DNA of 64,000 bases, taken from J054 sp965221985 (lineage in GTDB: Bacteria > Pseudomonadota > Gammaproteobacteria > Steroidobacterales > GCA-2729495). The notes beneath the pieces are model-generated. The model did no database searches. It worked only from the letters and a program-made list of their open reading frames with translations, and was not told the DNA's origin. The stretch is from contig OZ244928.1 of assembly GCA_965221985.1 (NCBI GenBank), forward strand, positions 3,410,001 to 3,474,000, written 5' to 3'. The translations under genes were made by a program, and so were the position numbers. This document shows, piece after piece, positions 53,109 through 61,594 of the stretch (the first letter of the stretch is position 1; every line of letters begins with the position of its first letter).

Positions 53109-54959
53109 ATGCAGATCCTCCAATCCATGGACAGTAGAGTTCTTATGGCGAGGTCTTGTTTGACCGTGGCTTTGCTATTTATGAACCTTCTACTATCCGG
53201 TTGTAGCAAGGTCGTCGCGCCCATTGATGCCGATGTCATCGTGATTGGTGCCGGCATTGCGGGCTTATCCGCCGCTTTGGAAGCCAGTGAAACAGATGCC
53301 CAAGTCATTATCTTAGATATGAATTCGGTTGGGGGTGGCCATGCCGCGATGGCCGGCGGCTTCTTTTTAGTCAATACGCCCTTGCAGGCCAAAAAGGGTA
53401 TTGCTGATTCACCTGAACTCGCCTTCCAAGACATCATGGCCTGGGCGGAAGACGGCGACGCGGAATGGACCCGCCGCTACGTGGAGGAATCACGCCGCGA
53501 AGTTTATGACTGGCTAACGGAACACGGCGTCGAGTTTAAATTACTACTGCCAACACCGGGTGAAGCCAGCGTGCCGAGGTTTCATTTCACGCGGGGTAGC
53601 TCGGTGCATGCGGTCGTGCCGTTGCTACGGGCCGTCTTGGAACGACCCAACATTGTGCTAGCGACCAATCAAGAGGTGCGCGAAATCTCTCGCACGAATT
53701 CAGGCTACACGCTAAAGGTTCATGATCTGCGCAAGGACGTGGAGAAAGAACGGCTTGCGCCATCCGTGGTGATCGCAACAGGCGGATTCGAAAATAACCT
53801 GGCGAAAGTCCAGGAAAATTGGTTACCGGATACGCCCCTTCCCGATCGGCTACTGGCCGGCGCCGGCCACTTCGCCAAAGGCTCGGGCATCGATCTCGGC
53901 CAAAGCCTCGGCGCTGATATTTCACCGCTGGATCGACAAACAATTTTTGTCACCGGACTACCGAATCCGCGTGATCCCGCAGGAGAAGATGGTCTGCTCG
54001 CCCAAAACCCGGCCGCAATATTCGTGAACGCAAACAGTCAACGCTTCATTAGCGAAACCACGACGCGCAAGCAATTGGAGCAAACTGTGCTGCAACTGGA
54101 GGAGCAAAGCTATTGGATGATCTTCGATCATGCGGGCCGCAGAAAACTGCAGATTCGCGGCGCGCCGTGGTTGACGCGCCAGAACCTCGACGAAGAAATT
54201 CTGAGCAATTCGTCCATCGTGCAGAAAGCCGCCGATATTCCAGGCCTGGCCGCAGCCGCTGGCCTGCCCGCCGAACAACTCGTGACCACGGTGGAAAAAT
54301 TCAACCGACTTGTGGACACCGGTAATGACGAAGCATTTTCCTGCTTCAGCGATGCCAGCCACGCCCCCGCACCTTTAACGACAGGCCCTTTCTACGCCAT
54401 GCGACTCTACCCCATGACGCGCAAGAGCATGGGTGGTTTGCGCATTGATAGTGTCGCGCGCGTCATCGACACCAACGGGAAGCCAATCCCAGGCCTGTTC
54501 GCCGCCGGCGAAGTGACCGGAGTCGCGCAGATCAATGGCTCCCATGGCGGGTCGGGAACATTTTTGGGCCCATCGGTGTTAATCGGCAGGATTGCCGGTG
54601 AGGCTGCGGCTAAGCACGGCTTAGCCACTAACCCCACGCCCGATCACCACGACACAACGCCGGCTCCTTCTAAGCAAGAAGCCCTCGAGAGCGGGAATCT
54701 CAGCTTCACTGCCGACCAAACGACGGCGCGCACAGATGGCCAAGGCGTTAACGCTTGGCGGTATTTAAACGCCGACGATCTCGCCAGGCTTATCAAAACT
54801 CCTAGCCCGGGCTATTGGCATTTCGAAGTGACGCACCGTTTGGTGCTCGAAAAAGATTTGGACTGCAACGAATGTCATGGACCCGAATGGCCAACGCGTC
54901 AAGCGCTGTTTGCGCAAGAAAAACGGGCGCAGCTGGAAAGCTGCTCCCGTTGTCATTAG
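53109..54959 (+). CDS. Lipoprotein flavocytochrome: fumarate-reductase-like FAD protein with two C-terminal haem c motifs
   Basis: A 616-residue protein. An N-terminal lipoprotein signal (lipobox LSGC near residue 32) precedes a FAD domain: DVIVIGAGIAGLSAALEAS, GGGHAAMAGGFFLVN, VIATGGFENN, RKSMGGLRIDS and the C-terminal FAD-contact GSHGGSGTFLGPSVL. It then carries CNECH (586-590) and CSRCH (612-616, the final residues), two CxxCH haem c attachment motifs. It should be an envelope-anchored electron-transfer flavoprotein reducing or oxidising a fumarate- or 3-ketosteroid-like substrate. Known flavocytochromes c3 have the haem domain at the N-terminus, so the order is unusual. Starts at 53127 and 53145 are alternatives. 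Confidence 0.85.
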   Translation: MQILQSMDSRVLMARSCLTVALLFMNLLLSGCSKVVAPIDADVIVIGAGIAGLSAALEASETDAQVIILDMNSVGGGHAAMAGGFFLVNTPLQAKKGIADSPELAFQDIMAWAEDGDAEWTRRYVEESRREVYDWLTEHGVEFKLLLPTPGEASVPRFHFTRGSSVHAVVPLLRAVLERPNIVLATNQEVREISRTNSGYTLKVHDLRKDVEKERLAPSVVIATGGFENNLAKVQENWLPDTPLPDRLLAGAGHFAKGSGIDLGQSLGADISPLDRQTIFVTGLPNPRDPAGEDGLLAQNPAAIFVNANSQRFISETTTRKQLEQTVLQLEEQSYWMIFDHAGRRKLQIRGAPWLTRQNLDEEILSNSSIVQKAADIPGLAAAAGLPAEQLVTTVEKFNRLVDTGNDEAFSCFSDASHAPAPLTTGPFYAMRLYPMTRKSMGGLRIDSVARVIDTNGKPIPGLFAAGEVTGVAQINGSHGGSGTFLGPSVLIGRIAGEAAAKHGLATNPTPDHHDTTPAPSKQEALESGNLSFTADQTTARTDGQGVNAWRYLNADDLARLIKTPSPGYWHFEVTHRLVLEKDLDCNECHGPEWPTRQALFAQEKRAQLESCSRCH

Positions 54960-54980
54960 ATACAAACTGTTTGTTGTTGT

Positions 54981-57515
54981 CTATTGCTTTAAGGCACCAA
55001 ATCGCACGCGCGCGGTTATACCGAAGGTACGCAGCCTTGGGTAGCTAACGCTGTAACGAATAGGAAAGAAAGTGGGAAATTCGGTAGCCGGCGGATTTGC
55101 TTGAGCAATATCATCAGTATTCGTAAAAAATACATCCCGATAGGCCGCACTCGGGCTATCTTCATCAAACAAGTTTCGGCCCCAAAGCTCAATTGTGTAG
55201 CGATCAGACCTTAAACCCAGGGTCGCATTAAAAAGACCCCGTGCAGGCAGCCAACTCTGATTGTCGTTGCCAATGAAAACTTTGTCTTGCCAGGTCCAAT
55301 CTCCACGGCTGTAAAGTTCCCATTCGCCGCTGATTGCTCGGCTATAGTCCAATGACGCAGTTGCCTGCCATTTCGGATTTCGTAGCAATTGGTTACCGGA
55401 CACATCTCCGTCAGGCGCGAAGCTGGGAAAAGCCTCAAAAGTATCTTGCCGCGCTTTATCCAGGTTTGCATCTGAATACGCCACAGAAAAACGGCCGGTT
55501 AGGTCATCTATGATTAGCACGCTTGTATCAATCTCGAAACCGAAAACCTTCGAACTTGCCGCGTTTACATTAACGGCCTCGGGCTGATCCAGCGGAAGCC
55601 CGCTAACAGGATCAAACTCAACGATCTGACGAAGCACAATGTCGGACCAATCATTAAGATATGCAGACATCTCAATCGCCATTCGGCCATCGTCAGTCGA
55701 GCCCTTTACGCCCAATTCATAAGCAACTATCTCTTCAGGATCAAAGGGCACCAGACTAATAATCCGGATCGGCGTGACGCTAACCGTCGGGTCTAGTACA
55801 TTCACATCGAAAACACTAAAGCCGCCCGGTTTTTCGCCTTTAGCTACGTAGCCGTAGAGCATCCAATTATCGCTTATCTTATAATCTAGACCGATGCGAC
55901 CGGTCCACTGATCGAAGTTTTTCTTAGCGGTTGATTGTTCAAGATCGCGTAGCTGTCGACTTATATCTTCTTCGTTCCAGTCATTAAAGATAGAGGTCTT
56001 TCTTTCCTGGGTATATCGCAGCTCAAACCGGCTCGTTAGCAGTTCCGTAACGTCATAGTCGACGCCTAAGAACAATGCCCAAGCGTCAACTTCATCTCGC
56101 TGCACCGGCCGACCTAGAGGGTCAAGATCACCCCCGGCTTGAAACCACCTGCCGAATGCCTCGTTATCATTACCAACGGGAATTTGACTGCTGGGAAAAG
56201 GTATGCCCCGCACGAAGGGACCAAAACCAACAAAGTTGGCGGGCAACTGCCGAAGAGTAGCCTCCACCCCCCCGTCACCTTCGACCTTGTCAACGTCATA
56301 CCAGTACCCCCCAGCCGTGTAGCGCAAAAACTTGCTTTGATCACTGGTAAAGCGAAGCTCTAAACTTTCCTCCTCAACTTCATCTTCTAGCTCAATCTGC
56401 AGCAATCCAGTCGTTAGCCGATCGACGGCGCTGTTATTCAGACAAAACGCTGGAATTGGGAACGGCTCCGTACAATAAATAAAGGGCAAACCAAATCCCT
56501 GACCTCGATTTCCATCTACCAATGCTTTTTGTTTAGTCTTAGAAAATCCACTAAGCAAAGTAAAGGTACCAAAAGAAAAATCCCAATCAATATCGAGCGT
56601 GGCCCTCAATAGATCTCGATCCTCACCGAGTGCGCGAGGAAGCTTACCTACCGGTGCGCCAGAGAGCCCGGGTAATTCGCCGCAAACATTTAGCAGTCGA
56701 CCATCCCCACGTTCCTCGCAATTGGCAACAATTGCGGATTGTGGCGTGTCATCAAGCTCGTCATTCGAGTAGTACAAATTGCCATAGATTTCCAGGGACT
56801 CCGTAGGCAACCAGAGCAACCCTGCGTGTCCGCTCCGCAAGCGAAAACCACCAAGATCGTTCTCAGGCGCCAAAGAGTTATCATAGGAACCGTCGAATTC
56901 GTCATAAAGCATAGATACGCGTCCGCGCAAACTATCCGTAAAAAGCGGGCCCGTTACCGCAAACTGGCCCGATTGTCGGCCGTCATTTCCCGCAATCGCC
57001 TCCGCCTTAGCGCCAAATTCCTCTCTCGGCCGTTTTGTCACATAGTTGATAGAGCCGGCAAAGGCATTCCGGCCATATAGAGCGCTTTGAGGACCTTTGA
57101 CTACTTCAATACGCTCTAGGTCTAGCTGACTAAAATTCAGACCCTCTCGACCCGAAACATAGATACCATCAATAAATATGCCGACATTCACTTCACCAAA
57201 AATATCCGTTTGGGAAATTCCCCGGATAACGGGCACGGGCAAAAATTCTCCCTGCGCGTTAAAAAACGATAAGCCCGGCGTCAGCGCGGCGACATCATCA
57301 AGATTACGAATGAAAGCGGCATCAATTTGATCCGACGAAAATGCAGTAACCGACAACGGCACCTCGCTCAAGTTCTCTTCAACGCGCCGCGCGGTAACCA
57401 CAATCTCGTCCAATTGAGCCTGTGCCGGCTGCGCTACGGCCGCCAAACACAAGACAATACAGATCTGACGAATTATGGCTGCCGCTGACCCGACGCTAAG
57501 CATTCTGCGAACCAT
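54981..57515 (-). CDS. TonB-dependent outer-membrane receptor
   Basis: A receptor of about 844 residues with signal peptide, LDEIVVTARRVEENLSEVPLS, plug (LERIEVVKGPQSALYGRNAFAGSINYVT) and a barrel ending VRFGALKQ. The ATG at 57515 has GGGGAGG about 9 nt upstream and is preferred to a TTG at 57542. It is convergent with the flavocytochrome gene, 21 nt apart, and divergent from an MFS gene, so the three may serve uptake and oxidation of one compound. Confidence 0.9.
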   Translation of the reverse strand: MVRRMLSVGSAAAIIRQICIVLCLAAVAQPAQAQLDEIVVTARRVEENLSEVPLSVTAFSSDQIDAAFIRNLDDVAALTPGLSFFNAQGEFLPVPVIRGISQTDIFGEVNVGIFIDGIYVSGREGLNFSQLDLERIEVVKGPQSALYGRNAFAGSINYVTKRPREEFGAKAEAIAGNDGRQSGQFAVTGPLFTDSLRGRVSMLYDEFDGSYDNSLAPENDLGGFRLRSGHAGLLWLPTESLEIYGNLYYSNDELDDTPQSAIVANCEERGDGRLLNVCGELPGLSGAPVGKLPRALGEDRDLLRATLDIDWDFSFGTFTLLSGFSKTKQKALVDGNRGQGFGLPFIYCTEPFPIPAFCLNNSAVDRLTTGLLQIELEDEVEEESLELRFTSDQSKFLRYTAGGYWYDVDKVEGDGGVEATLRQLPANFVGFGPFVRGIPFPSSQIPVGNDNEAFGRWFQAGGDLDPLGRPVQRDEVDAWALFLGVDYDVTELLTSRFELRYTQERKTSIFNDWNEEDISRQLRDLEQSTAKKNFDQWTGRIGLDYKISDNWMLYGYVAKGEKPGGFSVFDVNVLDPTVSVTPIRIISLVPFDPEEIVAYELGVKGSTDDGRMAIEMSAYLNDWSDIVLRQIVEFDPVSGLPLDQPEAVNVNAASSKVFGFEIDTSVLIIDDLTGRFSVAYSDANLDKARQDTFEAFPSFAPDGDVSGNQLLRNPKWQATASLDYSRAISGEWELYSRGDWTWQDKVFIGNDNQSWLPARGLFNATLGLRSDRYTIELWGRNLFDEDSPSAAYRDVFFTNTDDIAQANPPATEFPTFFPIRYSVSYPRLRTFGITARVRFGALKQ

Positions 57516-57746
57516 GTGAGATGCCTCCCCATGCAAGTTCAAACCAAAGCCGCGATAGCATTGCCGTCATTATTGATTTATAAAACTCCGCGGCGGGTCC
57601 CGCCGGAATTACGTTTGCTTCGCTGACTGTACTTAATACTACTCCATACCGATTAGTACGAGTATTGCCTACCCCCTTGCCCGCAAGCTGAATACGGCTG
57701 GGACTGCTATGCTGACACCCCCACCCACCCGCAAGCACAGCTCAAC

Positions 57747-59123
57747 ATGACCGATCAAAGCGCTGCCGCGACCAAGGCGGAAGATAGCTATCCACCCTCA
57801 TCCTACGGCTGGTATGTCGTCGGCATCTTAACCTCGGCCTACATGATCTCGTTTCTCGACCGGCAAATCTTGGCACTGCTGGTGGAGCCGATTCGCCGGG
57901 ATTTGGGCCTTACGGATACGCAAATTAGTTTGTTGCTCGGCCTGGCTTTCGCGATTTTTTACACCCTGTTGGGCCTACCCCTTGGCCGTTTGGCTGATCG
58001 CTATAGCCGCCGCAAGATCATTGCGGCGGGCATCACCATATGGTGCTTGATGACAGCCTGCTGCGGCTTGGCACGAAACTTCGGTCAGTTGTTTCTCGCC
58101 CGCGTGGGCGTGGGTGTCGGTGAGGCCACTTTGAATCCCTGTGCTTTGTCTTTGATCAGTGACTACTTTCCCCGTGAGACGCGTAGCCGCGCGGTGGGCG
58201 TTTACAACATGGGTGTCTCTCTCGGTGCGGGAATCGCGATGATTCTGGGCGGTTGGGTTATCAGCTTGGTTTTTGATGCACCGCCGGTGACGCTACCCGT
58301 ATTAGGCGAACTTTACGCCTGGCAAACGGTTTTTATTGTGGTGGGTTTGCCGGGCCTGCTGGTCGCGGCCCTCATGGCAACCGTGCGCGAGCCACGCCGC
58401 TTAGGTCGCGTGAGCATCGAGAATAGCGAAGGTATTAGCTCAACGGAAATTTCGATTCCCGAAACCGTTCGCTATTTGCTCCAGCGCTGGCAAACCTACG
58501 GCAGTCATTTTCTGGGCTTATCGGTGGTCACGATCATTGGCTATGCCTTGTTTTTTTGGGTGCCCACTTTGTTCGTACGCACCTGGGACTGGACTATTCC
58601 GCAAATCGGTCTCGCGTACGGCTTGATCACGCTAATTTGCGGACCGCTGGGTGTATATCTTGCCGGTTGGCTTGCTGATCATTGGTATCAAAAAGGTGAC
58701 AAAGCCAGCGCCATGCGCTGTTGCTTATGGTCCAACTTTGTCTTTATCCCAGCTTCTGCACTGGCGCCGTTAATGCCCACTGCGGAACTCGCCTTGCTGA
58801 TGCTTATTCCGGCTGGCATCGGTGGCGGTGCCGTAACTGCCATGGGGGCGGCGGCGCTCATGATGTACACGCCCAATCAGTTGAGAGCCCAGGTTACCGC
58901 GCTCTATTACTTTGTCATCAGCGTGCTCGGCCTAACCCTAGGCCCCACGGCAGTAGCCCTGGTTACGGACTATGTTTTCGGCGACGACTTGGCCTTGCGA
59001 TATTCCCTGGCCATCGTTTGTGGGCTCGCCGGCTTATTTGCCATCGGCTTTGTGGCCAGCAACTTGGGCCGTTACGGTCGCGCGGTCAGCGACTTAGAAA
59101 CGCTGGAGCAAGCAACAAGCTAA
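57747..59123 (+). CDS. MFS transporter, spinster-like
   Basis: A 458-residue carrier with 12 helices. It starts YGWYVVGILTSAYMISFLDRQILALLVEPIRRDLGLTD, cited in part, as in spinster-type lipid/organic acid carriers; the signature loop is LGRLADRYSRRKII. The second half has GWLADHWYQKGDKASAM. The ATG at 57747 is used. It is divergent from the third TonB receptor gene. Substrate unknown; probably an inner-membrane uptake partner of that receptor. Confidence 0.85.
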   Translation: MTDQSAAATKAEDSYPPSSYGWYVVGILTSAYMISFLDRQILALLVEPIRRDLGLTDTQISLLLGLAFAIFYTLLGLPLGRLADRYSRRKIIAAGITIWCLMTACCGLARNFGQLFLARVGVGVGEATLNPCALSLISDYFPRETRSRAVGVYNMGVSLGAGIAMILGGWVISLVFDAPPVTLPVLGELYAWQTVFIVVGLPGLLVAALMATVREPRRLGRVSIENSEGISSTEISIPETVRYLLQRWQTYGSHFLGLSVVTIIGYALFFWVPTLFVRTWDWTIPQIGLAYGLITLICGPLGVYLAGWLADHWYQKGDKASAMRCCLWSNFVFIPASALAPLMPTAELALLMLIPAGIGGGAVTAMGAAALMMYTPNQLRAQVTALYYFVISVLGLTLGPTAVALVTDYVFGDDLALRYSLAIVCGLAGLFAIGFVASNLGRYGRAVSDLETLEQATS

Positions 59124-59128
59124 AGGAA

Positions 59129-59148
59129 GGAGTCGAACCGAATATATC
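59129..59148. repeat. Copy of the GGGGTCGAACC repeat family
   Basis: GGAGTCGAACCGAATATATC lies six bases after the stop of the MFS gene, with one mismatch to the family core. No second arm was found close by. Confidence 0.5.
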
Positions 59149-59280
59149 ACCCGGCGCCGCGCGAATTGTTTTGATATACAGCGCAATACATCGGCTTCAA
59201 ACCCCCAGCGTCCTATAATGTCATCCAAAGAAGAACAATAATATTCCAACGGGCGGAAATGTAATCGGTTCACTTCATTG

Positions 59281-60324
59281 TTACGCAAACGCCGCCAACA
59301 CGTGATCTTCGAGTTCCCCCCGTTGCTCCAAACAAGACCGCGCTAAACTCAATTGACCGGACGCGCGGACTTGGTTGTGTTCGCCGCGGGTGGCAAAACG
59401 GGACGAGTCCCAGCCAAAATATTTTTCGTTTAGAGCGTCGGTGCAAAATCTTGTAGCGAGCTCCACAATAATCGTCAATGTCGCGTTCACAATCGCAGCT
59501 TGCTCTAATGGGCTTATCCAGTCGCCCGTAGCTTCTGCGTAACCGTCTAGGCCACCGCGAAACAGCTCCGGCGAAAACACACCGGAGCGTCGATTCTCAC
59601 CGGCAGGGTTGCACCAGGAACGAAACGCATCGCCCAGCTCCAGAGGCAAGGGCATACGGCCGATGGTGTCTAAATCCACTAACGCCTTAGCGGTACCCGT
59701 GTGCTCGTCAAACAACATATTGTTGATTTTCGGATCACCGTGAACCACTCGATCCGGCGTTGCCGGCAGCGAAGGCAGCGCCTCGGCAAGCTCGAAAATC
59801 TCATCGGCGAGTGCGGATACCTCCGCGTAGCGTTCATGATTCCGATGCGCCTGCAAGGCATCGTGCAGATTTTGCAAATGACCCGCCGTGTCGTGCACGC
59901 CCAATCGCGGATTCGCAAAGTCATGCACTAGACCATCCAGGGCTCGATGAAACCGGCCCAGAAGATGTCCAGCTTGCCGAGCTTGCTCGGCATCAGTCAA
60001 AGAATTCAAGCTCGCACCCGGCAGCCAGGTAAGCAGGCGCCAAATATCCCCGCCGGATTCCAGCCAAAGTGACCCAGTCAAGGTCGGCAAGACAAAAGGT
60101 GTCTCAAGCCCTGCTTCGGCAAGACGCCTCACCACGACATCAATATCAATGTTCACCGCGGCCGGAAAAACCGGATTGACCTTCTGCAGCACAAATTGCT
60201 GCTGATGGGCCGCCGTCAATAACCAAGTTTCGTTGATTAGCCCGTCGCCCAAGGGCTTTAGCGATACAACGGCAATACCCCAGGCGGCGGGCACTGAGTT
60301 GGCGGGGCTAGTCGCGCTGGTCAT
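59281..60324 (-). CDS. Phosphotransferase (APH/choline-kinase fold)
   Basis: A protein kinase-like small-molecule phosphotransferase of about 347 residues. The Brenner-type catalytic loop is VHGDPKINNMLF (Asp and Asn), the metal loop is LVDLDTIGRM, and the ATP lysine lies in QFVLQKVNPVFP. Related enzymes phosphorylate choline, homoserine, N-acetylhexosamines or aminoglycosides; this sequence does not decide which. The ATG at 60324 is chosen over a GTG at 60327. Alone on its strand and divergent from erpA. Confidence 0.8.
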   Translation of the reverse strand: MTSATSPANSVPAAWGIAVVSLKPLGDGLINETWLLTAAHQQQFVLQKVNPVFPAAVNIDIDVVVRRLAEAGLETPFVLPTLTGSLWLESGGDIWRLLTWLPGASLNSLTDAEQARQAGHLLGRFHRALDGLVHDFANPRLGVHDTAGHLQNLHDALQAHRNHERYAEVSALADEIFELAEALPSLPATPDRVVHGDPKINNMLFDEHTGTAKALVDLDTIGRMPLPLELGDAFRSWCNPAGENRRSGVFSPELFRGGLDGYAEATGDWISPLEQAAIVNATLTIIVELATRFCTDALNEKYFGWDSSRFATRGEHNQVRASGQLSLARSCLEQRGELEDHVLAAFA

Positions 60325-60455
60325 CACGCTGGGATTTGAGCGACTTGGGCCGAGGCAGTCAAGAGGCCGGATTTCGGATCCTTACAAAGCTCACGCTTGG
60401 CACCAAATGAGGCCGCTAGGCCCACGCGGTGGTGACAAAAATTGCACCCTGGATC

Positions 60456-60474
60456 TAGTTTCGAAGCGAAACTA
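60456..60474. promoter_or_regulatory. Perfect palindrome upstream of erpA (operator of a proposed Fe-S regulon)
   Basis: TAGTTTCGAAGCGAAACTA: 8-bp perfect arms with a 3-nt centre. Two bases after it lies TTGACG (60477-60482), a -35 box, with a weak -10 TAACCT at 60500-60505. The 15-mer CGAAACTATATTGAC (60467-60481) recurs exactly at 61530-61544, before the glutaredoxin fusion gene. Confidence 0.7.
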
Positions 60475-60513
60475 TATTGACGAGCATCCAAGGCACCGGT
60501 AACCTGTCTAGGC

Positions 60514-60870
60514 ATGACTGGCACCGAATTCAAAATGCCCGAGCCCGCCCTGGTATTCACCGATGCGGCCGCCCATAAAGTCAGTGAACTCATCGAGAAA
60601 GAGGGCAATCCTGCACTTAAACTGCGCGTGTTTATTTCCGGTGGTGGCTGTTCGGGTTTTCAGTATGGCTTCACCTTTGAAGAAGAACTTGGCGACGGTG
60701 ATGCCACCGTGGAAAACGAAGGCGTCACCCTACTCGTCGACCCCATGAGCTTGCAATACCTGTTGGGAGCGGAAATTGACTACAAGGAAGACCTAGAAGG
60801 GTCACGCTTTGTGATCCGCAATCCCAATGCCAAGACCACCTGCGGTTGCGGTTCATCTTTCGCCGCATAA
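60514..60870 (+). CDS. erpA: Iron-sulfur cluster insertion protein ErpA
   Basis: An A-type Fe-S carrier of 118 residues. The three cluster cysteines are in GGGCSGFQYGF and the C-terminal TTCGCGSSF. Central ErpA sequence FTFEEELGDGD, VDPMSLQYLLGAEIDYKEDLEGSRF is typical, cited in parts. It delivers clusters to apo-enzymes, including the IspG/IspH step where that pathway exists. The ATG at 60514 is only about 2 nt from a predicted transcript start, so the message may be leaderless; a second ATG at 60535 is an alternative. Confidence 0.95.
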   Translation: MTGTEFKMPEPALVFTDAAAHKVSELIEKEGNPALKLRVFISGGGCSGFQYGFTFEEELGDGDATVENEGVTLLVDPMSLQYLLGAEIDYKEDLEGSRFVIRNPNAKTTCGCGSSFAA

Positions 60871-60901
60871 CTGCCGGCGAACGCCATCCTAGGCGAGCAA
60901 G

Positions 60902-60918
60902 AAAATTGGTTTGACCCC
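60902..60918. repeat. Copy of the GGGGTCGAACC repeat family (inverse orientation)
   Basis: AAAATTGGTTTGACCCC, complement GGGGTCAAACCAATTTT, lies between the convergent erpA and marR genes. One transition separates its core from the other copies. Confidence 0.45.
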
Positions 60919-60934
60919 AGTCGGTATCCCGTAG

Positions 60935-61510
60935 CTAAGAATTGCCAGCCGGTGGCGAGTATCGCAAGCAATATTCGCCCAGTTCGTCGTCGGCCAATGG
61001 CTCGTTCAGCAAGCCACAACTAAACTTCGAATCATCTGTTTGCAAATGCCCGCAACGTGCGCAGCTGCCCACGGTCGGATCCCTACGTTCAGCGGCGAGC
61101 CAATCGCGTATTTTGCGCAATGCGTCGGCGACGGCCTGCTCGCGCTGCGAACCCAAGCGCCGCGACAAGCGCGATAAGTGATTCAATGGGTCTCGCTGAA
61201 GAGTCCGGCGGCCCTGCGACGTCAAATCGAAAATAATGCTGCGACCGTCGCGGCTCGACGGATGGCGGGCCAGTAAGTCCCGCTCAACTAAACCGCGCAC
61301 GGTTTGCGATGCCGTGCCGCGAGTGGTGCTGTGAAAGTCGGCGAAGGCGGAAATCGTGCGCGAGAAACGATTTGCGCGGGCGAAAAAGCGCAGAGCGATC
61401 CATTGAGCCGGTGTTAAATCTCCAGCACCGCATTGCGCATAGGCGGCCCGGCCCAGCTGCACCAAAAGCTCAGCTAGTTCTACAGAGGAAGATGCCTGGC
61501 GGCTGCTCAT
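60935..61510 (-). CDS. MarR-family regulator with C-terminal four-cysteine motif
   Basis: A 191-residue MarR-type regulator. The winged helix spans about residues 25-110 (TPAQWIALRFFARANRFSRT, HSTTRGTASQTVRGLVERDLL, FDLTSQGRRTL, cited in parts). The tail after residue 145 contains SCARCGHLQ, then FSCGLLNEPLADDELGEYC: four cysteines that could bind an Fe-S cluster or zinc. It lies between erpA and the glutaredoxin fusion, and its own promoter overlaps the proposed operator. A redox- or cluster-sensing regulator of these genes is the natural hypothesis; ligand and targets are unproven. Start ATG 61510. Confidence 0.85.
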   Translation of the reverse strand: MSSRQASSSVELAELLVQLGRAAYAQCGAGDLTPAQWIALRFFARANRFSRTISAFADFHSTTRGTASQTVRGLVERDLLARHPSSRDGRSIIFDLTSQGRRTLQRDPLNHLSRLSRRLGSQREQAVADALRKIRDWLAAERRDPTVGSCARCGHLQTDDSKFSCGLLNEPLADDELGEYCLRYSPPAGNS

Positions 61511-61517
61511 GCCTGGG

Positions 61518-61546
61518 ATCGTAGCGATTCGAAACTATATTGACAA
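61518..61546 (-). promoter_or_regulatory. Promoter of the marR-type gene
   Basis: On the minus strand TTGTCA (61541-61546), 17-nt spacer, TACGAT (61518-61523). The spacer holds the proposed operator. Transcription would begin within 1-2 nt of the marR ATG at 61510, so a leaderless message is predicted. Confidence 0.55.
61519..61537. promoter_or_regulatory. Degenerate copy of the erpA palindrome in the marR-grx divergent region
   Basis: TCGTAGCG-ATT-CGAAACTA. The right arm is identical to that before erpA; the left arm matches 5 of 8. The right arm is again followed after two bases by TTGACA (61540-61545), the -35 of the glutaredoxin gene, with a weak -10 TAGCTT at 61563-61568. It also lies within the marR promoter. 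Confidence 0.65.
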
Positions 61547-61594
61547 TGCCCGGTGCAATCGCTAGCTTGCGGGCACAATCGACGAGGACGAGCC

